A stretch of DNA of 33,751 nt from Lachnospiraceae bacterium (GTDB lineage Bacteria > Bacillota > Clostridia > Lachnospirales > Lachnospiraceae): the NCBI GenBank assembly GCA_011959105.1, contig BLLU01000277.1, positions 1-33,751 on the forward strand, written 5' to 3'. The notes below the pieces were generated by a model. The model did no database searches, was not told the DNA's origin, and saw only the letters and a program-made list of their open reading frames with translations. The position numbers and the translations under genes are program-made. Shown here in pieces: positions 7,383 through 15,267 of this stretch (positions are counted from its first letter, which is position 1; the number at the start of each line of letters is the position of its first letter).

Positions 7383-8636
7383 ATGGGATTGCGGGATCAT
7401 TTTATAAAGAAACAAAAAGAGAAACGGATTGAGAAAGCCTGTCTCCTGTTCTGCCCGGAGAGCGATTCGGTGAAAATCATGGACCGGATCGAGATTTTCT
7501 TTGGCGGAAGCGGCGGTGCAAAGACCAACAATTATACCCTGCAAAACGGAGACATGAAGATTTTCCTGGCTGCCTGCGGCGCGTCGGACAATAACGCCAA
7601 CAGCACTTACGCAAAAGAGCAGCTAAACGGCGTACAGGGATTTGTCTATCGGATTGAGACCGACCAGGGGGATGTGAAACTTAATCTTTTTTACCATCTG
7701 CGCCAATGTAAATCGGTGCTTCGGGTGATCTACAGCTATGAGGGCACAGGCTCACGGGAATCTGAGGGAAAAGAGCAGGAAATCCGTTCCCTTATCCTGC
7801 GTGTCACCGATCTGCTGCAGGGAGTTGCGACCTTTGGAGACGGAACCGCTTTTCTGGACGGTCAGGGGCGGTTGATTCTGGACAGCAAAGGCAGGACGGA
7901 ACTGGATTATTATATGCCCGCCGAAATGCTTCCGGGGGAGGAATGGGGGAAGGATATGCCCCGGGAGTGCCGGGAGCGGAGGGATCGGTCCATGGCATGG
8001 ATGAAGGAGAGACATCTGTATGTCTCTCCCTGGCTGCCTCTTTTGACCGAGACGGAAAAGGAGGGGCCCGCCCGGACGGTCCGGGAGATCTGCGGCCGGG
8101 CGGGTGCTTTGCTGGCGGTATCTCTGTATTCCGAGTGCCGGCTGGGAGAAGGAATGGACCATGGGCAGGCCAGAGCGTTTATGGCTCCGGTGATGGAGCG
8201 ATTTGAGGCGGAAAAATATTTCTCCCCCAGGGAGAAAGCCTATCTGGACAATCCGGATTCCACTCGGGAGGAGCAGATTTCATACGCCTGGCAGTATGAA
8301 AATCTGCTGGTGATGGAATGGGCGCTGGGCTTGGTTTCGGAACTTCCCTGGCCCGGGGAAATCTGTGATGTGCCGGGGACGGTTCGGGCGCTGCAGGCTT
8401 TTGATTCGCTGGACGCCATGGAGCGGGGAGCGTCTCTGCGCTCCTACGGGGAAGTACTGGATGCCGCCGACCTGATTTACCGTCTGGACTGGGCCTGTGT
8501 GGATGCCCGGGTGATGGGTATGCAGGCTCCCGGCGGATTGGACGCCGGTGTGGTGGCAGAGCGTCACCGGGCCCTGTTCTGGCTGGCGGGTGTGGACTCG
8601 CGCTGCGCATGGGATGATGTGGATCTTTCCACCTGA
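7383..8636 (+). CDS. DUF4272 domain-containing protein
   Basis: A 417-residue cytoplasmic protein of the DUF4272 family, whose function is unknown. The N-terminus is basic (MGLRDHFIKKQKEKR). The first part (to ~150) is a mixed domain and the DUF4272 region covers the second half, with the characteristic REEQISYAWQYENLLVMEWALGL stretch read in pieces and a tryptophan-rich end (LDWACVDARVMG). Two starts are possible: ATG 7356, overlapping the folA stop, and ATG 7383, which has GGAG at seven bases and is preferred. Cotranscription with folA looks likely. A promoter for ilvE follows. Confidence 0.8.
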   Translation: MGLRDHFIKKQKEKRIEKACLLFCPESDSVKIMDRIEIFFGGSGGAKTNNYTLQNGDMKIFLAACGASDNNANSTYAKEQLNGVQGFVYRIETDQGDVKLNLFYHLRQCKSVLRVIYSYEGTGSRESEGKEQEIRSLILRVTDLLQGVATFGDGTAFLDGQGRLILDSKGRTELDYYMPAEMLPGEEWGKDMPRECRERRDRSMAWMKERHLYVSPWLPLLTETEKEGPARTVREICGRAGALLAVSLYSECRLGEGMDHGQARAFMAPVMERFEAEKYFSPREKAYLDNPDSTREEQISYAWQYENLLVMEWALGLVSELPWPGEICDVPGTVRALQAFDSLDAMERGASLRSYGEVLDAADLIYRLDWACVDARVMGMQAPGGLDAGVVAERHRALFWLAGVDSRCAWDDVDLST

Positions 8637-8704
8637 AGCAGTTTTATGCCGATGGGGCGGTAATACCTTTGGCAGTTTATCTGTGTAATGGGGCATAGAA
8701 AGAT

Positions 8705-8733
8705 TTGACAAATAAATCCTGGAAATGTATACT
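8705..8733 (+). promoter_or_regulatory. Near-consensus ilvE promoter with dyad over the -10
   Basis: TTGACA (8705-8710), 17-base spacer, TATACT (8728-8733). The -10 box is inside an inverted repeat, ATACT-ATAC-AGTAT (8729-8742), which would place a dimeric repressor directly on the polymerase contact. Confidence 0.75.
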
Positions 8734-8801
8734 ATACAGTATGCAAAAAGACCATATGCATTTGCCCGGCATACAGATGCAGGAAAGGATGAGGGGTAGT
8801 G

Positions 8802-9827
8802 ATGGAGAAGAAAAACATTGACTGGAGCAATATAGGCTTTGGATATGTACAGACGGACTATCGGTATGTTTCCAATTATACCAAGGGAGCTTGGGACGAT
8901 GGCGTCCTGACCCGGGACGCGGAGATCGTGCTGAATGAATGCGCAGGCGTATTGCAGTATGCCCAGACCATCTTTGAGGGCCTGAAGGCGTATACCACGG
9001 AAGACGGCCATATCGTGACTTTCCGCCCGGACCTGAATGCGGAGCGTATGATGGATTCCGCTGCCAGGCTGGAGATGCCCGTGTTTCCCAAGGAGAGATT
9101 TATTGACGCCGTGAACCAGGTGGTGGCGGCCAACGAGGCATATGTGCCCCCCTATGGCAGCGGTGCGACCCTGTATCTTCGCCCCTATATGTTCGGCATG
9201 AATTCGGTGATCGGCGTTAAGCCGGCAGACGACTATCAGTTCAGGATGTTCTGCACGCCTGTGGGCCCTTACTTTAAGGGCGGCGCAAAACCCTTGACCA
9301 TCCGGGTAAGTGATTTTGACAGGGCGGCTCCCAATGGCACGGGGCATATTAAGGCGGGGCTGAACTATGCCATGAGTCTGCATGCCATTGTGTCTGCTCA
9401 TCATGAGGGATACGATGAGAACATGTACTTGGATCCCGGGACCCGTACCAAGGTGGAGGAGACGGGAGGGGCCAATTTCCTGTTTGTGACCAGGGATAAC
9501 AAGGTGGTAACGCCCAAATCGGACAGTATTCTGCCTTCCATCACCCGTCGTTCTCTGGTGCATGTGGCCCAGGAGTATCTGGGTCTGGAAGTCCAGGAGA
9601 GAGAAGTGCTGCTTTCGGAGGTGCAGGATTTCGCAGAGTGCGGCCTGTGCGGCACGGCGGCGGTGATTTCCCCCGTGGGCAAGATCGTGGATCATGGCAG
9701 GGAAATCTGCCTGCCCAGCGGCATGAGTGAGATGGGGCCTGTCACCAGGAAGCTGTATGACACCCTGACGGGCATCCAGATGGGACGCATCCAGGCTCCC
9801 GAAGGTTGGATCCATGTGATCAAATAA
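8802..9827 (+). CDS. ilvE: Branched-chain amino acid aminotransferase
   Basis: A 341-residue class IV PLP aminotransferase, catalysing the last step of valine, leucine and isoleucine synthesis (and the first of their breakdown) with glutamate/2-oxoglutarate. The family order is clear: GFGYVQTDYRYV near the N-terminus, TIFEGLKAY, the PLP lysine in GHIKAGLNYA, VEETGGANFLFV, and CGLCGTAAVISPVG for cofactor phosphate binding near the C-terminus. Length fits the longer BCAT group. A GTG at 8799 directly precedes the ATG; the ATG at 8802 is chosen because GAGGGG lies five bases before it. It has its own strong promoter and is probably monocistronic. Confidence 0.95.
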   Translation: MEKKNIDWSNIGFGYVQTDYRYVSNYTKGAWDDGVLTRDAEIVLNECAGVLQYAQTIFEGLKAYTTEDGHIVTFRPDLNAERMMDSAARLEMPVFPKERFIDAVNQVVAANEAYVPPYGSGATLYLRPYMFGMNSVIGVKPADDYQFRMFCTPVGPYFKGGAKPLTIRVSDFDRAAPNGTGHIKAGLNYAMSLHAIVSAHHEGYDENMYLDPGTRTKVEETGGANFLFVTRDNKVVTPKSDSILPSITRRSLVHVAQEYLGLEVQEREVLLSEVQDFAECGLCGTAAVISPVGKIVDHGREICLPSGMSEMGPVTRKLYDTLTGIQMGRIQAPEGWIHVIK

Positions 9828-9861
9828 GGCGTATAGCCCGGTATTTTCAGAAAGTATATTT

Positions 9862-9869
9862 GATATAAT
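9862..9869 (+). promoter_or_regulatory. Extended -10 promoter element before sbcD
   Basis: TGATATAAT (9861-9869) is a perfect extended -10. No good -35 box is at 17 bases. It probably starts the sbcDC transcript. Confidence 0.45.
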
Positions 9870-9870
9870 G

Positions 9871-9911
9871 CGTCCGATCTGCGGAGGAGAACTTTGCAGA
9901 CCGGGCGTTTT
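9871..9911 (+). terminator. Hairpin with short T-run between ilvE and sbcD
   Basis: CGTCCGATCTGC (9871-9882) pairs with GCAGACCGGGCG (9896-9907) with two mismatches, and is followed by TTTTC. It can end the ilvE transcript. Because it lies after the extended -10 it may also be an attenuating structure in the sbcD leader. Confidence 0.5.
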
Positions 9912-9946
9912 CTCAACCGGAGTTAAAGAGACAGGAGGGCCGTGTC

Positions 9947-11110
9947 ATGAAGTTTCTGCACACAGGGGATCTGCATATCGGGAAGAGGCTGTTCGAGGCT
10001 TCCGTGCTGGAGGACCAGGCCCATATCCTGGAGCAGATCTATGAGATCGCCCTGGAGGAGCGGGTGCAGGCCGTGGTACTGGCAGGGGATTTGTATGACC
10101 GAAGCGTGCCCCCTGCAGAGGCGGTAACGCTGCTGGACGATTTTTTGACCGGATTGATTCAGGCGGGTATTCCGGTGATAGCCGTAAGCGGCAACCATGA
10201 TTCCCCGGAGCGTCTATCTTTCGGAGAAAAAATTCTGGAAAAACAGGGGCTGTATATGGCCGGGGTTTACGAGAACAGCCTGCGTCGGGTTGAAATTGCG
10301 GACGGGGAGACCAGAGTGCGCTTTCTGTGCCTGCCCTTTGTGAGGCCCGCCCAAGTGGAGGAGACCACCAGCGCGGCGGCGGTGGCCCGTATTCTGGGAC
10401 AGGAAGGGCTGTTGCCGGACCGGGAGAACCAGGAGGCCTGCAGCGGAGGGGAAATCCCTCTGCGCCAGGTACTTGTGACGCATTATTTTGTCACGGGGGA
10501 GAACGGACAGGCCCCTCAGCTGGCGGATTCCGAAACCGGTGTGAATGTGGGAGGGATAGACAATGTACCGGCGGACCTGTTTGGCATCTTTGACTATGTG
10601 GCTCTGGGACATATCCACCGATGCCAGCAGGTAGGAGCAGGACCGGTCTGGTATGCCGGGGCGCCCATGAAATATTCTTTTTCCGAAGCCCGGGGCGCAA
10701 AGAGCGTGAATATAGTGGAACTACAGGGCCAGAGGCCCGCCGCCGTCACCCGGAGATTTTTGACGCCTCTCCATGAGATGCGCTGCATCAAGGGGCGGCT
10801 CAGGGATCTGGTGAGTCCCCAGGCAGTGGGGGCGGAGGGGGTATCCGATCTGGATTATATCCAGGCCACCCTGACGGACCGGGAGGCATTGATCGATCCC
10901 ATAGGTACCCTGCGGAGCGTGTATCCCAATGTGATGCAGATCCTGTCCCAGAGGTACGGGGAAGCCCAGGAGGAGAGGTATGAGAGCCGTCTTCAGGGCA
11001 GACGCAGCAGTCCCCAGGAAATGTTCGGGAATTTTTACGAGATGCTGACCGGTGAAAAACTGTCCGAAGGGCAGCGTGCCCTGGTGCAGGAAGTGGTGGA
11101 AAGTCTGTGA
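9947..11110 (+). CDS. sbcD: Exonuclease subunit SbcD (Mre11-like)
   Basis: The 387-residue nuclease subunit of the SbcCD (Mre11-Rad50) complex, which cuts DNA hairpins and protein-blocked ends with manganese. The calcineurin-type phosphoesterase motifs are complete: GDLHIG (8-13), AGDLYDRSVP, SGNHDSPERL, VTHYFV and ALGHIHRCQ. The C-terminal part is the cap domain that contacts SbcC. The start follows AGGAGGG eight bases upstream. The sbcC gene begins 18 bases after the stop with its own AAGGAG site, the normal operon order. Confidence 0.96.
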   Translation: MKFLHTGDLHIGKRLFEASVLEDQAHILEQIYEIALEERVQAVVLAGDLYDRSVPPAEAVTLLDDFLTGLIQAGIPVIAVSGNHDSPERLSFGEKILEKQGLYMAGVYENSLRRVEIADGETRVRFLCLPFVRPAQVEETTSAAAVARILGQEGLLPDRENQEACSGGEIPLRQVLVTHYFVTGENGQAPQLADSETGVNVGGIDNVPADLFGIFDYVALGHIHRCQQVGAGPVWYAGAPMKYSFSEARGAKSVNIVELQGQRPAAVTRRFLTPLHEMRCIKGRLRDLVSPQAVGAEGVSDLDYIQATLTDREALIDPIGTLRSVYPNVMQILSQRYGEAQEERYESRLQGRRSSPQEMFGNFYEMLTGEKLSEGQRALVQEVVESL

Positions 11111-11128
11111 AGAACGGAAAGGAGCAAT

Positions 11129-13888
11129 ATGAAGCCGATTCGCCTGGAAATATGCGGTTGGGGACCCTATAAGGATGTGGAGTGCGTGGAATTCTCCAAG
11201 CTGGGCGGCCAGGGGCTGTTTTTGATTACCGGGGCTACCGGGGCAGGCAAAACCACCCTTTTTGACGCCGTTACCTACGCCCTGTACGGAGCCCTGAGCG
11301 GAGAGGTGCGGGACAAAGAGAGGGGAGGCGTGCGCAGCGACTTCGCCCGGCCCGACACTCCTACTTATGTGGAACTGGAGATGGAGCACCGGGGCAGGGA
11401 ATACCGTATACGGCGTAACCCGGAGTATATGCGGCCCAGGAAGAAGGGGGGCGGGGCGGCGCTGGCCAGAGAAAAGGAAAACGCTGTGCTCTGGCTGCCT
11501 GGGGGGCAGATTCTGGAAGGGGTCAAGGAGGTAAATACCAGACTGCAGGAGATATTGGCCCTGGACTATTCCCAATTTAAACAGATCTCCATGATTGCCC
11601 AGGGGGAGTTCGCCAGGCTGCTCACGGCGCCGCCCCGGGACAAGACCAGGATATTCCGGCAGATCTTTGACACCGGGATCTATGAGCGGTTTACCGCGGA
11701 ATTGGGAACCAGAGCCAGGGCATACTATGAACAGGTGAAACGGCAGAAACAGGCACTGGAGGAGCAGCTGCGGGGATTGGTCCCCTTGCTGCTGAAAATA
11801 GAGGCGGAGCAGGAACCCTGGGCAGAGACAACGCCGGAGTGCGGCTCGGTTCGGGAGACTGCGCCGATCCGGGAGACCCCGGCGGAATTACGGCGGAAAC
11901 TGTATGGAGAAAGGGTGGAGGATGCACGGCGTATGCGGGAATTGCTTTCTCCGGAATACCTGCAATATGATGCCATAGAGGAGGGCCTGGGGCAGCTTCT
12001 GGGAGACGGGGACAGGTATCTGGAATTTCTGCACGACGTTTTTCAGAAGCAGGACGAAGAACTGACGCGGCTGCAGGGACTGTTACAGAGCCGGGAGGAG
12101 GAGAACCGACAGATTAGGGCTTTCCGTCAGGCTTGTGAGGAAGGAGAGCTGCTGGCAGCGCAAAGGGAGTGTCAGGAGGAGAAGAAGCGAAGGCTGGATG
12201 CAGCTCTTGCGGCCATGGACGTGGACGCGGCGGCGGGCGCTATGGAACTTGCTCTGGAGCGTTGCCGGAAACTGGCGGAGGAGAAAGTTCGGTTGGACCG
12301 GGAGGTTCAGGAGGGGGAAGTCCGTCGGCAGACGCTGCTGCCCTTGTGGGAACTGCGGGAGGAGGCGGCTGTGCTGGTGGCGGCCATGGGGCAGTATAAC
12401 CAGACTGTCCTTCAAATGGAACAGCAGCGGAAAAGCCTGAGAGAACTGGAGACACAGTTGGAGCAGGGCCGGGAGACTTATCTGGCCATGGAGACTGCCG
12501 CCCTCCAGGCCCAGGGAACCTATGAGAGGGCATTGCAGGCCCAGCGGCACGCCGCCATCGGCCTGGCTGCCAAGGAGCTTCGCCCCGGCAGCCCCTGCCC
12601 TGTGTGCGGCTCTCTGGAACATCCCGCTCCGGCCCGGGTGGAGGGGGATATCCTCTCTGAGGAAGCGCTGGAAGCCCTGGAACGGGACTGGAAAAGCAGA
12701 CAGCAGGAAACGGAACAGTGTCATGGAAGAGTGGTGGCCCTGGGAACCCGGGCAGAGGATGCCGGGCAGCAGCTCCGGGAACTGGAGCAGCGTGGACAGG
12801 CTCTGCGCCGGCAGATTCAGGAGCAGCAGCGGGAGCCTTTGAGGGCGCTGGCGTCTCTGCCTTTGGAGCAGGCCGAAAGACGGCTGCGCGGCTGCACGGA
12901 GCAGATGGCGGCTCTCACGGCCCAGCTGGAGGAGAAGCGGCTCAGACAGAGAGCGGCAGAACAGGAGCGGCTTCAGGCCGCGGAGCAGGAAACTTCCGCC
13001 CGGCAGTTTTTTGAGAAGCAGCTGGAGCAGAGCGGTCTGCTCTCCCGGCAGACCTATGAGGCCAGCCGGATGCAAAAGACGGAACGGGAGACATTGCAAA
13101 AGGAAATCCAGAACGATCGGGAGCGGATGGCTGCCAATGCCAGTCTGCGGGAACATCTTCGCCAAGAGATCAGCCGGGAAACTCCCTGGGATAATCGGCA
13201 GCTGTGCGGACAGCTGGAGGAGCAGAAGCGGGGCCGGGCGGAGACGTTGAACGCTCTTGGCTGCTGGGAGGGCTATCATACGGAACTGAAACGGCTCTAC
13301 GGGCTTTTGCTGGAAAAGCGGAAGCAGATCGAGGCGGAAAGCCGGGCGTATGGCAGCGTAAAGGAACTGGACGATATTGCCTCCGGCAATAACGGCAGGA
13401 AACTGGTGTTTGAGCAGTATGTACTGGCGGGGTATTTTGAAGAGATCCTGCGGGCGGCCAATGTGCGTTTTGGCAGAATGACCGGGGGACGCTATGAGAT
13501 GCGCCGGGTGGAAGAAGTGGGAGACGGCCGGGTCAAAGACAATCTGGAGATTGAGGTGCTGGATTTTCATACGGGCAAATACCGCTCGGTGCGCACCCTC
13601 TCCGGGGGTGAAACCTTCAAGGCCTCCCTGGCATTGGCCCTGGGCCTCAGTGATGTGATTCAGGCGGCCAGCGGCGGCGTGCGGGTGGATGCCCTGTTCA
13701 TTGATGAGGGCTTTGGGGCGTTGGACAGCGAATCCCTGGACCAGGCCTGCGAGACCTTGCTGAGTCTGGCGGAGAGCGACCGGCTCATCGGCGTCATATC
13801 CCATGTGCCGGAACTGAAAGAGCGTATCCGCAGGCAGGTGGTGGTGGATAAGAGCGGCAGCGGCAGCAGGGTGCGTCTGGAAATATGA
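11129..13888 (+). CDS. sbcC: Exonuclease subunit SbcC (Rad50-like ATPase)
   Basis: The 919-residue SMC-like ATPase partner of SbcD. Walker A is GATGAGKTT near residues 35-43 and the Q-loop is FKQISMIAQGEFARLL. Two long coiled-coil arms rich in Glu, Gln and Arg flank the zinc hook CPVC at residues 490-493, which joins two SbcC arms. The ABC signature LSGGETFKASLALALG lies near 825 and Walker B LFIDEGFGALD follows. It is shorter than E. coli SbcC (about 1,050), within the clostridial range. The long minus-strand open frame over it is a GC-skew shadow. Ten bases separate it from the foldase gene. Confidence 0.96.
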   Translation: MKPIRLEICGWGPYKDVECVEFSKLGGQGLFLITGATGAGKTTLFDAVTYALYGALSGEVRDKERGGVRSDFARPDTPTYVELEMEHRGREYRIRRNPEYMRPRKKGGGAALAREKENAVLWLPGGQILEGVKEVNTRLQEILALDYSQFKQISMIAQGEFARLLTAPPRDKTRIFRQIFDTGIYERFTAELGTRARAYYEQVKRQKQALEEQLRGLVPLLLKIEAEQEPWAETTPECGSVRETAPIRETPAELRRKLYGERVEDARRMRELLSPEYLQYDAIEEGLGQLLGDGDRYLEFLHDVFQKQDEELTRLQGLLQSREEENRQIRAFRQACEEGELLAAQRECQEEKKRRLDAALAAMDVDAAAGAMELALERCRKLAEEKVRLDREVQEGEVRRQTLLPLWELREEAAVLVAAMGQYNQTVLQMEQQRKSLRELETQLEQGRETYLAMETAALQAQGTYERALQAQRHAAIGLAAKELRPGSPCPVCGSLEHPAPARVEGDILSEEALEALERDWKSRQQETEQCHGRVVALGTRAEDAGQQLRELEQRGQALRRQIQEQQREPLRALASLPLEQAERRLRGCTEQMAALTAQLEEKRLRQRAAEQERLQAAEQETSARQFFEKQLEQSGLLSRQTYEASRMQKTERETLQKEIQNDRERMAANASLREHLRQEISRETPWDNRQLCGQLEEQKRGRAETLNALGCWEGYHTELKRLYGLLLEKRKQIEAESRAYGSVKELDDIASGNNGRKLVFEQYVLAGYFEEILRAANVRFGRMTGGRYEMRRVEEVGDGRVKDNLEIEVLDFHTGKYRSVRTLSGGETFKASLALALGLSDVIQAASGGVRVDALFIDEGFGALDSESLDQACETLLSLAESDRLIGVISHVPELKERIRRQVVVDKSGSGSRVRLEI

Positions 13889-13898
13889 GGATAGGAAA

Positions 13899-14987
13899 GT
13901 GACAAATACAAAACGACAGAAAAGAGGTTTTTTACAAAAAATGCTGGGCGGGCTGCTGGCGGTGCTGCTGGGAGTGCTGTGTCTGGACGGCTGCAGCCGG
14001 GAGTGGGATTTCTCCCGGGTGGTGTTTACCACCGGTTTTGGCCGGGACGAAGTGTTCCGCATCGGCAGGAGTACCTGTACGCTGCCGGAGTTCATGGTAT
14101 ATCTGGTCAATACCCAGAACCAGTATGAGGCCGTATACGGCGAGCAGATCTGGGAGGTGGAACTGGACGGCGTGACGCTGGCGGACAATGTAAAGGATAC
14201 TGTACTGGCCAAGCTGGCTCAGATCAAGACCATGTACCTGATGGCCAGGGAGAGGGATGTGGAACTGGAGGAGGGAGAGCGGCAGCGGGTGGAGACGGCG
14301 GCCCAGGTTTATTATGATTCCCTGACGGACCGGGAGCGCCAGGTCCTGGGGGTGGACCGGGAAATCATACGAAAACTGTACACCGAATATGCCATGGCGG
14401 AAAAGCTGTACAACCAGATCATAGAGGGCATCAACCCGGAGATCAGCGACGATGAGGCCCGTACCATTACCGTGGAACACATTCTGATCCGCGCTTATAC
14501 CACCGATGGCACAGGCAGGCGCATTGATTATTCGGAGGATATGAAGAAAGAATGCTACCAGCAGATCACCGAACTGCGGGAGCGGGTGGTGGACGGCGGG
14601 GAAGAATTTGCGGAACTGGCGGCAAAATACAGCCAGGACGAGAATCTGCGCTATTCCTTCCGCAAGGGTGAAATCGCCCCTGCGCTGGAGGAGGTGGCCT
14701 TCCGGCTGGAAAACGGGGAGGTCAGCGAAGTGGTGGAACTGGAGGGCAGCTATCATCTGCTCCGCTGTGTCAGTACTTTTGACCGGGAGGAGACGGACGC
14801 CAACAAACGAAAGATTGTGGAGGAGAGAAGAGGGGAAGTATTCGGACAGGAGTATGAAGCCTTTGTGGAGAACTTGGTCCGCAGCATGAATGAGAAATTG
14901 TGGCAGGAGATTGAACTGGTTTATGACGAAGAGGTGACCACCGAAGACTTTTTTGCCATATATGAGCAGACAGGGGGAGACGAATAG
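13899..14987 (+). CDS. PrsA-type peptidyl-prolyl isomerase lipoprotein
   Basis: A 362-residue lipoprotein foldase of the parvulin (PpiC/PrsA) class that helps secreted proteins fold outside the membrane. The signal peptide has basic residues (KRQKR), a hydrophobic run (MLGGLLAVLLGVLC) and the lipobox LDGC with Cys32 as the lipidated residue. A SurA-N-like helical domain follows, and the rotamase core starts near residue 190 (TVEHILIRAY) with FAELAAKYSQDE, GEIAPALEEVAF and EVVELEGSYHLLRC. The start is GTG at 13899 with GAGGATAGG upstream. It probably shares the sbcDC transcript, and a hairpin terminator follows. It is named by class because several PrsA-like paralogues are common in this family. 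Confidence 0.88.
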   Translation: MTNTKRQKRGFLQKMLGGLLAVLLGVLCLDGCSREWDFSRVVFTTGFGRDEVFRIGRSTCTLPEFMVYLVNTQNQYEAVYGEQIWEVELDGVTLADNVKDTVLAKLAQIKTMYLMARERDVELEEGERQRVETAAQVYYDSLTDRERQVLGVDREIIRKLYTEYAMAEKLYNQIIEGINPEISDDEARTITVEHILIRAYTTDGTGRRIDYSEDMKKECYQQITELRERVVDGGEEFAELAAKYSQDENLRYSFRKGEIAPALEEVAFRLENGEVSEVVELEGSYHLLRCVSTFDREETDANKRKIVEERRGEVFGQEYEAFVENLVRSMNEKLWQEIELVYDEEVTTEDFFAIYEQTGGDE

Positions 14988-15016
14988 CCAGTTCATAAAA
15001 ATTTTAGAAATATACT

Positions 15017-15050
15017 AAAAGCCGGAAAACATTGATTTTCCGACTTTTTT
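15017..15050 (+). terminator. Intrinsic terminator after the foldase gene
   Basis: AAGCCGGAAAA (15019-15029) pairs with TTTTCCGAC (15036-15044) with one mismatch, and is followed by TTTTTT. It isolates htpG from the sbcDC-prsA unit. Confidence 0.75.
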
Positions 15051-15060
15051 CTGGAAGTTG

Positions 15061-15087
15061 TTAGCACTCTTTTGTGTTGAGTGCTAA
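15061..15087 (+). promoter_or_regulatory. CIRCE operator (HrcA binding site)
   Basis: TTAGCACTC (15061-15069), 9 bases, GAGTGCTAA (15079-15087). This is a perfect match to the CIRCE consensus, the binding site of the heat-shock repressor HrcA. It ends 7 bases before the -35 box of the htpG promoter, so HrcA would repress htpG directly. Confidence 0.95.
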
Positions 15088-15094
15088 TTTGGGG

Positions 15095-15123
15095 TTGACA
15101 TTTGGGGACAAGAGTTTTACACT
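15095..15123 (+). promoter_or_regulatory. htpG promoter
   Basis: TTGACA (15095-15100), 17-base spacer, TACACT (15118-15123). It implies a leader of about 138 bases before the htpG start codon. Confidence 0.8.
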
Positions 15124-15267
15124 AGTCATTAGCGATAGGAAATCGTCATGGTATTGCGGGAAATCCTTCCCATATGGCCGGGAGGGACCTTACCGGGAAC
15201 AAAGATTCCGGAGAGGCCGGGGTGCGCATGGCGGAATAAAAAAGAAAAGGAAAAGGATGTGGTAAGT

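Noticed and set aside
8280..9815. A 511-codon minus-strand open frame
   Set aside because: It is the antisense shadow of ilvE and the end of the DUF4272 gene.
12083..14212. A 709-codon minus-strand open frame
   Set aside because: It is the antisense shadow of the GC-rich coiled coil of sbcC; the product is Leu/Gln/Pro-rich with no domain.
15148..15267. Upstream in-frame extension of HtpG by 40 residues
   Set aside because: It is Pro/Gly/Lys-rich, absent from Hsp90 N-termini, and ATG 15268 has a ribosome site.
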